Below the pieces are notes generated by a model, which saw only the letters and a list, made by a program, of their open reading frames with translations, searched no databases and was not told the origin of the DNA. From NCBI GenBank assembly GCA_037951165.1, contig JBBDHG010000009.1, positions 14,596,501-14,660,500 on the forward strand: a stretch of 64,000 nucleotides of DNA, given 5' to 3'. Position numbers and translations under genes: made by a program. Source of the stretch: Lophius americanus (lineage: Eukaryota; Chordata; Actinopteri; Lophiiformes; Lophiidae). This document shows, one piece after another, positions 13,004-24,400 of this stretch. Every line of letters begins with the position of its first letter. Positions within the stretch are counted from its first letter, which is position 1.

Positions 13004-15476
13004 CTTCAGTTGAAAAACAGAGAACGTTCTGAGTACACTGCAGCACTGAATCCATGACAATAGGTTTTTGGCGTTCCTCACTGATAATCCTACACCTGTT
13101 GCTTTCTTGTTTTTGCCTCCAAAGGAACAGGTCAACATCGACTTGAGACAGATTATTATTCTCCATGCATTGAGTGCATCCGGAGTACAACAGCATGCAC
13201 CGGGTGGTACTGGAATGGTTTGGAGTAGAACACTACAAAAGACTTGAAAGGTAGGCACCTCAGGTAGGGAATGTGTGCTCAGCTACAGGTGGAATTTCAT
13301 TCTGTATGCCACTTACTGTGGATGTGCTGGCTGCACACACAGCTGGAGTAAACTCTCTCAGAGGAATGTCTTCTATATTCAGGATTAAAAAGGGCTCGGC
13401 CCTTGTATGAAAGTTTAAAATTAAAAATTGTCTCTTAATAATCATTATACGTGAAATCGGCCTTCCTGTATTTGTGTTATGCTCCTTCACCATACTGATA
13501 GCACCCATCAGCAAGACACTTCATGCGCCGTTATTTTCAAGAGGAATGTACTCGTAAGTCAAGATCCTGCATGGTATTTATCATTAACACACATACATAC
13601 ATGATACACACATAAAACATTAATACTTTCTTAGGCATGTAAGCATCAAATTTTAGATCATATAAATCTCGAAAATAGCTTTCTTGCTCGTAAATAAATA
13701 TGGGTCTCACATTATGCATGGTATCAAAAAATATATTATGTAGATGCGGACAATAGTTATTGACATTTATGGCGTGATTGTGCATGGCCTGAAGTGACGT
13801 GGATGACATTTGGAATATATACAATTCACGGGATCAATGAGGAGAGGCAGCTGCTAAGAAAGTGTGAGAAGGTTTTTGTTAGGAGGTTGGTGGTTGTGTG
13901 AGTGAGTGTGTGGGTGTGTGTGTCTGTGACTGACTGAGGTGTAACACTCAGGAAAGAGGGAAACGAGGGCATCTACAGAGGTGTCAGTGTCTTACAGGGG
14001 CCTGTGATCGACTGTTACTGTACGTACCCCTCCTCACTCTGCCCCCTGTGTGGTTGGGGCGTTCAGTTGTCGTGACCAGGAAACAGGGCCGCTCTCTCTC
14101 ACTGGGGCTGAAGATCTCCTCTGGAGATATGGCCTGGTCTATATGGGGGCAATCTTCATTTGCCAGAGCTGCGTTAGCTGCCTCACCATTCAGCTTGGAG
14201 TCTTTGAAGAAAACATAACACACAACAAACAAAACAGATCTGGTTTTATATTCCAGCTTTTTTTTCAGAATGTAAGACCTGCAGATTTTTTATATTTTTA
14301 CATTTTACGCTGTAAAGGGAGGACAGAGAGGAAGGGATAGCTATCATCTTGATGTCTTACCTTGAAACTTTATCTCGAAAACATCATCATGGACGATGGG
14401 GCTCTGCGGTTGGGAGCTGATGCTTGACTTACAGTAGTTTGGAGAACCGGGATGGGGTGCCCGAGGGATATGTCTGTTTTTTTTCTTTGGTAGTTTCTGT
14501 TTAGCCATGGCCAGCGAGTAATACATTCCAAAGTTGTTGACAATCACAGGGACGGGCATGGCGATGGTCAGCACACCTGCCAGGGCACACAAAGCTCCAA
14601 CCAGCATACCGGAGGTCGTCTGAGGGTACATATCTCCGTATCCGAGGGTCGTCATGGTCACCACGGCCCACCAGAATCCAATCGGGATGTTCTTGAAGTG
14701 CGTGTGCTCACTGGCTCGTGGATCATTGGGGTTAGCTCCGATCCGTTCAGCGTAGTAGATCATAGTAGCAAAGATCAGGACACCAAGAGCGAGGAAGATG
14801 ATGAGGAGCAGGAACTCGTTGGTGCTGGCCCTCAACGTGTGGCCCAGCACCCTCAGTCCCACGAAGTGCCGGGTCAGCTTGAAGATACGAAGGATCCGCA
14901 CAAAGCGGACCACTCTCAGGAAGCCCAGCACATCTTTAGCTGCCTTGGAGGACAGCCCACTGAGCCCAACCTCTAGGTAGAAGGGCAGGATGGCCACAAA
15001 GTCGATGATGTTTAGGGCATTCCGGATGAAATCAAATTTATTCGGGCAGAACGTTATTCGCATTAGAAACTCAAAAGTGAACCACACCACACACACGCCT
15101 TCAATGTAGGTGAGGTAAGCCGCAGTCTCTGTCTCCTGGTAGGTGTGCTCCACCGTCATATTGTCCACCCACTCCGTCTCAGTGCGGTTGATTATGGGGT
15201 TGAAGGCCTCGTGGGTCTCCAGACAGAAGGTGGTGATGGACACCAGAATAAAGAACAGCGAGGCCAGAGCCACCCACTGAGCAGGAAATATAAAACGGGC
15301 GCAGGGAGGGGATGAATGAGGACAGAGAGGAGATTGGGCAATTAATGCAAATTGATCAAGCGTGACACCCAGCAGCAATTCAATCTATTATCTGAGACAA
15401 AGGCAGCTGGTTTTACAGTTACAGTAGCATTGATATACTATCTCACTTTATTGCCCCCGCCCCAAGTCTATCTCTC

Positions 15477-15519
<43 letters not shown>

Positions 15520-18500
15520 GTCTTTATTCAGAAGTGTCATAGTAAAATGGTCAATCAATGTGAATGCTCACTCTTCTCCCTTCTCTTCCCTCTGCTGTTC
15601 TCAAGGTCATGGTATATTCATGGTTATGCTACATGAAGAATTACAAAGAGCGATGCAGCAGCTAACGGGTCATTAATGCAAACTGCCATGACTAAATTTA
15701 TCTGGGGCTCTTCCCTTCAGCAGGCTCACTACAGTAGGTTTTTTCCCTCCACAAGGTCACACTGTCCAGATGATCAACTCTTGGGAATCGTAGTAAGCTG
15801 AAAGGCCTGCCGAGCCTAGGACACACTTATATGAGAAGCCCATATTTGTCTTAATGGAGAAAGTATACTTAAGCTTTCATTATGTATTGATTAGGAGATC
15901 ACATTTCATCACATTCAGGCTCTGGTATTTCTAAAGCATGCTACATGGCTGTAACAGATACAGTATTCTCTCCTGGGTATTGATTGCAAGCCTCCCCTCA
16001 TGTTCTCCTCCAATCGTACTATGCCGGTTTACAGTCTGTTACAGCTAGAGCACTATGCTGCAGCATGAATGGGAAAGCTTTTTCTTCAATGTGAATCTGG
16101 AGTCAATAGATCGGAGTTGATAGACAGGGAGGCAGACAGGAAGAGTGGATAGATTCTTAATCATCCTATGAATCACAAAAGTTAGATCAATAGTTGTTTG
16201 ATCATGCATGTTGATGTCTTTCTGAGAGTAAGTGCAGCTCTGTAATGTTTCTCCAACTAATGTGCAGCATTGTTAAGTAGCTAGGAGGACCAGTGAATGT
16301 CAACAGGGAGTAGTTGCATGTCTGGGCACGTGGAAGTCTCACATATATTCCACAGGGCAAGGACGTGTTCAGTCAGTCAAGTCCACTTGCCACAAAGGCC
16401 GGCTTGCAGCGTCAGATGGAAAACAGGCCCTCATCGTTTCATCTCATCACTAGCAATTCAGCGCATCGTGCTGAGGAAATCACTTTTGCTTATGACTGTC
16501 TGCTTCCCATCCACACTGATGATTGGGTCGGAAACTGCATGCTAAGAGACCGCTGTGCATCACATGGACGTCTGTTCTGTCAGCGAGGATGTCCCCGCTT
16601 TTCACTGAGATGGCTCAAAGAAACATCAGCTCTGGTGCAGCGATGCTGCTGGATGCAACTCCATTACATTTCACACTCTTCAGTATTGCCTGTAAAAGGT
16701 TGCGTAGAAAGCATGTCTTGCTTAAAAAAGCATGTCTTGATTAAAAATGCATGTCTTGCTTAAAAATATCAAATACAAAAGTGCTTAAAATTTCTGATTT
16801 CTCGCAGTTGTTTGTTGAAGTTGGATTTTGTGACAACCGAGCATATGCGGCGTGGTTGTGTTGGATTGCATAATATTGTTTTGTCCACCCCCTCTACAGC
16901 ATGTGGTGTACAAAATAATACATACACCCTTGAATATGATACAATAAAATAACACCACACTATGACCTAAATAAAATCGTACGTTTAATCAACAATTAGG
17001 ACTGGATTATGAACTGGATAAAGTCAGCAACTTCCCTGCAGAGTAGAGGCGGAGGTTACTTACATGATGCATAATCCTGACTTCAAGCATCAAAGAAAGT
17101 GCCCTTAAGGGATTTTTTTTAAAAATTGGAATTCATCTTTTTTTGTGTTGGTGACAAAACTTCTCTTCAAATGGGAGTCTTTCTTTTCTTTTTTCGTTTT
17201 TTTAACCAAGAACTAATATTGTGTTGTAAAATTCTTATCCGAAGCTGTTCAAAATGATGTTTTACTTAAGTACCTTAAAAAGCTGAATTCAAAAGAAATG
17301 GACATGTGGAGAAAATGCCCTCAGACTCCAGCAGGTTCATTCATCTTATTTGCCATATCTTCTCACATGAGAATCATTACTGATTTTATTTTTTTTCATG
17401 ATAGGATTAGAAAGCCTAAGTTTTAAACTGAAACCTCTTTTCAATATTTCCTCTCAGTGAGACAGAATTAAATGTCTGAATATGTCAACTCGGGGGTCAA
17501 ATGTATAACTAAATAATACCTTTTGAACAAGTTTATAAAATTTTAAAAAAATAAGCAAACATTTTTGGAAACCCCATCAGGTTATAAATATAAAATGAAA
17601 ATAAACATATGTTTCCCTAAGGAAAAATAAATAAATCTGCCTATCTAATTTATTTTCTATTGAGGATAAAACGTGAATAAAGCAAATATATTTACATACA
17701 TATATGTAACGTTGCAGAGCTCTGACAAGTATAGCATTTGAAAAATAATTTCAGAAATGTGTTCAATCGGACTCATTTGGTCTTCTTTATGTTCCCCATA
17801 ATCCTCTTCTAAGAGGAAATGGGTCTGAGTTCTTATTGTTTAACTGAGAAATCATCAGATATATCAATAATGGAAATAATTGTCAGTGTCAGACACCGAT
17901 GAATGCGTTTGTTGTGCTGTGCAGATCATCTACACTCATAGTAGGAGAGTTGAAAAAATAAGCATCATTATCCCGACCAACGCGCCTAAGAGTTGTGAGA
18001 GCGTCATCCTTCCAGGCCGCTGTCATGTCCACCATTGATGTCTCTTCACACTGACTGGCTGCACCATATCCCTTCAGACGGCTCAACCAACTCCTCACCT
18101 TACGGGAGCACCTCTGACAGTAAATCATGTGTCTTTGTGAGAGACAACATATTGGATGGGTGATGAGTGACGGTGGTTTGCTCCTTGATGGCTACTTCTC
18201 ATCAAATTCCCACAGTGACATGAACTGACAAGGGTTTTCCACTGTTGTGTTCACTGTGAAGAGATGCTGTAATTAACTCTGAAGCTCACTTCTAATTAAT
18301 CTTCTTGCCAGTCTTGGCGGGGCTCTGTCGATCCTCACTCTCTGCTCACTGATAAATGTAGGACACATATGAGGAGCGCTTAGCTTTGGGAGATTTCCCT
18401 GCATGCAGCACATGAAATTTAGAAGATGTGTGTGTTTGTGTGTGATGGGTAGACTTCTTTTACATGTCAATATAGTTTACATTTGCTGTATGGGGCTTGA

Positions 18501-19694
18501 ACTAATTACAGCATTCAGTCTGCACAGCTGCTAGAGCAGCATGCAGCACGGGAGACTTTATGGGGGGTCGTGGTCAAAACACAGACACATCAGAAGTTGT
18601 AAAGTAATTTCATATTTACCATCGCAATGTATTGTGCCTAGATGGAAAAGTGCCCACTACAAAATTTAAAATGTCTTTTTTAATAGAGCAACCTCTCTGT
18701 TTGGGGGTCTGCCACTCGACTTCAGGTGGTGCCAAAGTTTCCTAAACTGGCCTATTTAAGCAACAAGCTGGACTTCCCAGAGATCGTGTGTGTTGGGAAA
18801 TATCAATGTAAAGTCCTGTGAATGATCACACTGAGGTTTCTCATCTTCTCCTGTGAAATAGAGCAGGGTGGGAGTGATCATTTGCATCTAAATGATTTTG
18901 ACGGATGAGGTCTGGGGGATTTTTCCCCCACCCTCTTTATTTATGCTGTCACATCCTTGCTGTGGAGACCCCATGGGAGGGCAATTTCAAGGTCATCAAA
19001 AGCCTCTCTAAGCCTCCCACTTCCATCAATCATTGTTTTACCAGCAGAGCACTGAGGAAGACACATGCACAGCTAAATTTCTGTTCCAAAGGCTATTGTC
19101 AGCTGTCGCAAACATTTGAAAGCAACTCACCCTTGCATATTTAGAGGAGTAAGGATCCTCAAATAGAGCCCATACATATCTCTGCCACCTGCTCCACAGG
19201 TTCCCACTCCTGGCATCATGACAGTCTCCATGCGCCAGCCTCCTTGTCATCTCATCCACATCATCCTCAGCGTGCTCCTGCTCTGGCTCCGGATCATCGT
19301 TCACCAGGTCTAGCAGCCCCCCCCCGCCGAAACTATCAAGGGCCTCCTCTGCCTCCCGGTGTTGGCGATATGTCATCCAGCAGCATGGCTCCACGTCTGT
19401 CTCGTCAATGCCCCAGAAAGCAAGTTCCTCCTCATAGAGGGGCCCGCAGACATCAGCCGGACAGTGCAATTTACCTGTCCTGTAATAGTTAAGGATGTGT
19501 GCAAAAACGCCAGGGTGGCGGTCGAAGAAGAATTCATCGATCTTGGCATCATAGTCAAAGTGGTTGGGTGCATCAGGCTCGGCCAACCAGGACAAACGGG
19601 TGCCAGGTAGGGTGCGCAGGGTGCTGCGGTATGTCTGATGTCTGATTCCACCCACGTTTATCACAATGCGATCCTTGTCGTCGCTCAGGCCCAT
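12864..19694 (-). CDS. kcnc1: Kv3.1-type voltage-gated potassium channel alpha subunit
   Basis: Delayed-rectifier K+ channel of the Shaw/Kv3 subfamily, which lets fast-spiking neurons repolarise quickly; it forms tetramers in the plasma membrane. Coding exons, 5' to 3': 19694-19131, 15276-14361, 14201-14028 and 13003-12864, all GT-AG, giving 597 residues (human Kv3.1b 585). Exon 1 encodes the T1 domain (RIVINVGGIRHQTYRSTL) with the H-x5-C-x20-CC zinc motif (HCPADVC...CC). Exon 2 carries S1 (ASLFFILVSITTFCLETHE), S2-S3, S4 with repeated arginines (RVVRFVRILRIFKLTRH), S5, the pore filter TLGYGD, and S6 with PVPVIV. Exon 3 matches the Kv3.1b tail (DSKLNGEAA, NEDCPHIDQA). Exon 4 ends SPIPSIM, like the C-termini of other Kv3 members. 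The start MGLSDDKDR aligns with human MGQGDESER; the frame stays open upstream but without an ATG. Which fish co-orthologue it is cannot be told here. Confidence 0.96.
14028..14201 (-). CDS. kcnc1: kcnc1 exon 3, phase-1/phase-1 cassette exon
   Basis: The acceptor is ttttcttcaaag just upstream and the donor is GGAGGG|gtacgt at 14027. The exon is 174 bases, exactly 58 codons, and both bounding introns are phase 1. Skipping it therefore joins exon 2 to exon 4 in frame, giving a 539-residue channel. It encodes the Kv3.1b-like segment DSKLNGEAA to RVRRG. If its donor is not used, the frame reads on to a stop at 13984, adding TYSNSRSQAPVRH; a second good donor (CCT|gtaaga) lies inside that extension. 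Confidence 0.85.
15470..15522. repeat. CT microsatellite in kcnc1 intron 1
   Basis: A run of TCTC with a few TTTC and CTGT interruptions, near the 3' end of the intron when read on the gene strand. Confidence 0.85.
16711..16767. repeat. Short tandem repeat, unit about 20 bases, three copies
   Basis: The unit gcatgtcttgcttaaaaa is repeated three times with one or two changes per copy, in kcnc1 intron 1. Confidence 0.85.
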
Positions 19695-19710
19695 CGCGTC
19701 CCTTAGGCAT
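19573..19710 (-). promoter_or_regulatory. Overlapping upstream ORF at the kcnc1 start
   Basis: An ATG (19710-19708) lies 16 bases before the kcnc1 ATG, in another frame, with G at -3. It opens a 45-codon ORF that ends in TGA at 19573, inside the T1 coding sequence. If transcription starts upstream, ribosomes starting here would bypass the channel start; this is inferred from the sequence only. Confidence 0.5.
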
Positions 19711-21178
19711 TTCTCCAATAAGTTCCCTTCATTGCAAAGGTAAGTCTAGGCGCACCGTGCAACCTGCACGGCTGTGACCAGACCGAGGGACTCGATTGAA
19801 CAAGGAAGCAGCGCGCAAAGGAGCCTTTCGTTTCCTCAGCAACTAGGAGAGAGACTCGCACCAGGCTGCATTCCCTCTAAAAGCCCGTTTTCTCCGAACA
19901 CCTGCACCTGGGGGAGAATCATCAACGCGTTCAGCTTCCGACTCACTGCAGGCTGGACAATCAAAATCCAAAATGATTGCAGCCAATAGCATCACATTGA
20001 GGATGGACGTCACGTCGTCGGTACATCCAAGATGTCGAGATAAGAGGACAGGCGCTGGTAGTTTTGCCCCCTGCTAGCAGAATCGGGCCAGCTCATTGGA
20101 GTGGCCACGTTGCAGCTATTGATCAGATCAGTCCTGAGCAGGTTGATGACTTTCACAGCAAGGTGACTGCAGTGGTGCTGAGCGGACAGCGCCTGTCCGG
20201 CACCTAGTGATGGAGACGCAGTCCCTCCTCTGTTGCTGCCTGCAGACTCGCCTCCTTCCCACCGACGCTCAGTCCGCTCCTTCTCTGCGATTCACCGCCG
20301 CTCAAAAGCAGGTCTTTGTCTCAGCAGAGAGATGTTCTCCTGCAGGGGAAACATCCATGCTATTTACAGGAAGAACGTACGAAAAAAAACAAAGAAGATG
20401 GAGAGAAAGTAAGGCAAATCTCTTAAAAAAACAACATCAATCTTCCTCTCCTTCACACCCAGCTCTCCACTCAGTGCGCATATGGAGAATGCCCAGTGGA
20501 GAAACCTGTATTATTCAAAACACTCTGTCAAAATAATCCAATAAGCTATTAATTTGTCACCACTTTCCAATTTTTCTTCACCCTCTCACTTCAACTCATC
20601 GCTCGGAGGTCTTCACGCTCAGCTGAATGGAGAAGGTGTGACCATGGAGATATGCACACGCAGATCCGCCCCTGACATGAAAGGCACCGATGATAGATCT
20701 TCTGAGAGCTGCTTCTGATTTATGAACGCCAGATTCAGACCTCAGTCGTCCTGGTTCCAGTCTGCTGGTACAGCAAGTCACTGACGACTGGGTTTTGTTG
20801 CCAATCAACTTTTACTCAACTGATTGTGCTGCTCTAGATGTTTGCAAAATGAGTACCATATACTGAGTTTAATGAAACCAGCAGTGGGCGCATCTACTCA
20901 CTGCACAGGGGAAAGGGGGTTCATGTGAAAACCGGGAAACAGGCAGCAAATATGGAAACACCATAATCATTTAAACATAAACATGTTGTCTAACACATTT
21001 AGCTATGAATGAGTCAGCTAAGAAAAATGTGATGTTTCATTACTTTGTTATAACAATGTTTTGTTTTTTTTGCTTTCTAAAAAAAAGATGGTTCTTTGTT
21101 TCGTTTTCTTTATTTGCACCGGCTTTCATGGCATTGTTTGTGTTCACACCTCGCTCAATAAAGTTATGTTGAAAGTTT

Positions 21179-21240
21179 TTCTTTGTTTCTTTCTTCGTTT
21201 CTCTCTCTTTCTTTCTTTTTTTCTTTCTTTCTTTCTCTCT
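21179..21240. repeat. CTTT/TTTC pyrimidine tract upstream of cd81
   Basis: Tandem TTTC and TCTC units end about 50 bases before the candidate TATA box. This could be a plain microsatellite or a promoter-proximal polypyrimidine tract. Confidence 0.8.
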
Positions 21241-21288
21241 GCTTAATTCGAAGGGTAGTTCTCCGTCTCGGTTTTCGCTCCTCGTTAT

Positions 21289-21296
21289 TATAAAGG
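21289..21296 (+). promoter_or_regulatory. Candidate TATA box of cd81
   Basis: TATAAAGG on the plus strand, about 150 bases before the cd81 start codon, which fits a short 5' UTR. Confidence 0.4.
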
Positions 21297-21441
21297 AGGG
21301 GTTTGTAGCAAAGCGGCTCTTACACCCAATCTGGTCCGAATGAACGGAGTCCTCTGCTGGAGACTGGGAGAAACGGGACAGTGGACTGGTCTTACTATTT
21401 CCCTCAGACAAAGGACAAGCTGATTAAGACATACTGACAGC

Positions 21442-24400
21442 ATGGCTGTGGTCGGCTGCACGAGATGCATCAAATATATGCTATTTTTCTTTAACTTTAT
21501 TTTCTGGGTAAGTTGATCATATTTCGCACATCTTTTTATTTGACTAATTTTGCTCTCTTCAAACTTTCTCTCTTCTTATACTTAAACTTTTCCCTCCTTT
21601 TATACTTAAACATTCTACCTGTCTATGTAGGAGTTCAAACTGGTGAGATGATGAATTCTGGAGGAGAAGCCCAGTTTCCCTCCATGTTGTTTAAGCTCAT
21701 CGCTGCTGTGTCCCTGAGTGGGTAACAGTATCAACAGAATAGGTGCAGCTCTCCAAACCTTAGCCAGACTCAAGCTGAAATGCTCTCACCCTTCATCAAC
21801 AGTTATTTTTCTTACTGGCCGAGAACCAGTGCATGAAGAAAAGTATAGAGGAGCACTTCGGACTGGGTGGCCTGGCTCCTCTCCTCATATTGGGATAATT
21901 GTGTGTTTTTTTTCTCCTCCAGCATGCCTCTCTTAAGAACAATGAAATAAACTATATATTATAATTAATGAACTAACTAGGTTATAATCAAGTATTTCAG
22001 ACAGGAGAGTGTGACTTCTGAGGCTGTTTTGTGTGGGAAACTCAACATTGAAGGATTGTGATGATTAATTAGTGGAGTCTGGGTTCCCTAGATTAAAAAC
22101 ATGTGAAGAGTGTGATTGAAGAGTTTCTTGGGGAGGGCATATCTCTTTTTCCTTCTGATATTTCCTTCTGTCTTACCTTGTCACCAGTTCAGCTTTTTCT
22201 GCCTTTTTTAAAGTTCAGAAGAGCCCAGGAAACATCTCAACCCATGCTGCATATTTATCTTTAATTTATTTTTCATTCATTGTTCAAACTGAACTCTCCT
22301 TGGGTCCTTCCTGTTTTCTGATCTTACTCCATCTGTTGTCTGACTTCGTTACATCACAACATAAATTTGAGTTGATGTTCCACAGTCGGACTTGCTGACT
22401 TGTTTGTGAATTTCTTTGTGGTTTTGTCTGTGCAGAGCAGTCGTCTTTTTTTTAAACAAGCACAGAATCGCCATATCCTGGACCCGTCCCACATGATGGA
22501 GTGTTTCCTCTGTCGGTTTTGCTGCCCTGTCCGTCATTGTGAAAACTCAAAGCCCTCTCTTCCTCGTTTTGCTATTTTTCATGTCTAGGATTCTGTTTCC
22601 TGTTGCTTTCAGAACAATGGAGTGCAGTTGGGAACTCAAAGTGCAAATTCTTTGGTATAAACATTGGCATGAAGAAAACAAGTGTCAGCACGTGCAGCAC
22701 TCTATCAGACCCTTTATGCTCAACCGGCCTTCGCATGACACCTTATAAACGGATACTTCTGATTGATCCAACACAGGGTAGGGGATAGATTCAAAATGAT
22801 TCAAAATGAAGTGGAAGAGAGGGTGTGTAGCTGGCTGTAAACAATATCGGTTAGGACATGGTCTGTGCTGGAGGTCACTGAGGTGTCAGGCTGTCCTTTC
22901 ATCATTGCTCTTCAGAGCTTCAGGGCGCAGCTGGACACGCAGAGATAGAAACATTAGCAGAAAGGGTCAGACACTGATTTGATCTTAGAGGAGTCGGCCG
23001 GATGTCACACTCCTCTCTCCTGTCATCACATAAATAGACCTGTTTGGTTCTTTTTATTAATAAAGCCTTAAAAATGACAATATGAATGAAATATGTTACT
23101 CTTCTATGCTATCATCTATTATGGCTATTTTATGTATTATATGACTCTGATCATCCCTGAGGTTTCATCAAACTAGTCAGAAAAACCTGTGGAAGATGAT
23201 TAAAACTCCTTTTCCCTTTGGGACAGCTGGCCGGAGGAGTGATCCTAGGAGTGGCCCTGTGGCTCCGCCATGACAGTCAAACCAGCAACCTCCTCATACT
23301 TCAGTTTGAAGGCCATCAGGCACCAGGAACCTTCTATGTTAGTGAGTATACACCATCACCTGCAGAGAGTCACAATCAGGCTCTATTAGCAAAAGTGCAT
23401 CTCATTTCATCATATGCATCGATTTCATTTTGTTTAATGTTTTTGGACATTTTGACATAAAAATCTTATCTCAACCCTTCAGTGACTTCAAAAAAAACTT
23501 AAAGTTACAGAATTCTGTCTAGTATGTCCTCAGATGCTTTAATATGCACAAATAAATCCTGGTTATTGAATAGCCACAGTTAAGTGGCCCCTTGGCGGCG
23601 CTTCAGTGGCCCCTTGGACCTGTGGTGCCCCCCAGGGCTCCAACCCTGGGCCCTTACTCTTTAGCATATATGAGCTGCCACTGGGTCATTGTATTAATGG
23701 GTTGGGTCAAATGGCACACATTAAAGAAATATAAACTCAAAATGTGCTCAGCCAAACAGTTGAGCAGGTCATTGAAGGGGTCAAGGTGGATATAGAAACT
23801 ACTCTGTCTGATGTCTCAAGGGTTTGAAACCTGTTAATATTTCAGAGCATAACTTCACTTGAACACCATGGGAAAGAACAAGTGCATCTTATAGTGTAAT
23901 ACAACACAACAAACTAATAGGGATAAAACCTAGATTTAATATCAACTCCTATTTGTCAGCGCCTCAGCGGAAATAAGATCTGGATAAGTATTTATAGTAG
24001 AGCTGCTATAAAAAGTAACTCTTATCCCCCTCCTATGTGGTCATCATCTTGTGTCCCACCTATTTCCTCACAAGCATGCATCCTCCTCCAGACACAGCTA
24101 ATTCATTGAAATACCAGTCATTCACGCTCAGCTGGCGTGATTCAGTGTAACGTCCAGAAATAGCAGTAGCGTTGTGACCCCTGAGAAAAGACCAGGAAAT
24201 AGGACCTGCGTAAATCTGCAGTGACACAGCCAACCTTTAGACAATGTTCTTCAACTCTTAAAATTTTGAATAAAAAAGTTTTTGGAATTCAAGAAGATTC
24301 AGTCACAAGCCGTCTGGAGAGGCCAGATATTTTGGCCAGACGCTGAAACAGTGGCACACTAATAAAGCTATCATGTGCCGTATGTCACTCGCATTTTAAA

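Larger units (their letters stand above)
15277..19130 (-). other. kcnc1 intron 1
   Basis: A 3.9-kb phase-0 intron between the T1 exon and the membrane-domain exon. It contains a CT tract (about 15474-15516), a three-copy tandem repeat at 16711-16767, and an unexplained 79-codon minus-strand ORF at 17889-18128. No further kcnc1 exon is evident. Confidence 0.7.
19719..21441. promoter_or_regulatory. Divergent intergenic region between kcnc1 and cd81
   Basis: The two start codons point away from each other across 1.75 kb. It should hold the kcnc1 promoter and 5' UTR on the left and the cd81 promoter on the right. The left third is richer in G+C than the rest. A pyrimidine (CTTT) tract lies at 21179-21240. 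TATAAAGG at 21289-21296 is about 150 bases upstream of the cd81 ATG and is a plausible TATA box. Confidence 0.6.

Noticed and set aside
16297..16763. Plus-strand ORFs of 82, 149 and 73 codons in kcnc1 intron 1
   Set aside because: Three overlapping frames, no recognisable domain, and a tandem repeat at the end; most likely chance open frames.
19244..19651. Several ORFs overlapping kcnc1 exon 1 on both strands
   Set aside because: They are shadows of the T1 coding sequence, which matches Kv3.1 residue by residue in another frame.
19695..19718. A longer kcnc1 N-terminus starting at 19718
   Set aside because: The first codon there is TTG, not ATG. The ATG at 19694 gives MGLSDDKDR, which aligns with the human start.
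20207..20536. 109-codon plus-strand ORF between kcnc1 and cd81
   Set aside because: No similarity, no splice context, and it lies in the presumed 5' region of kcnc1 on the opposite strand.
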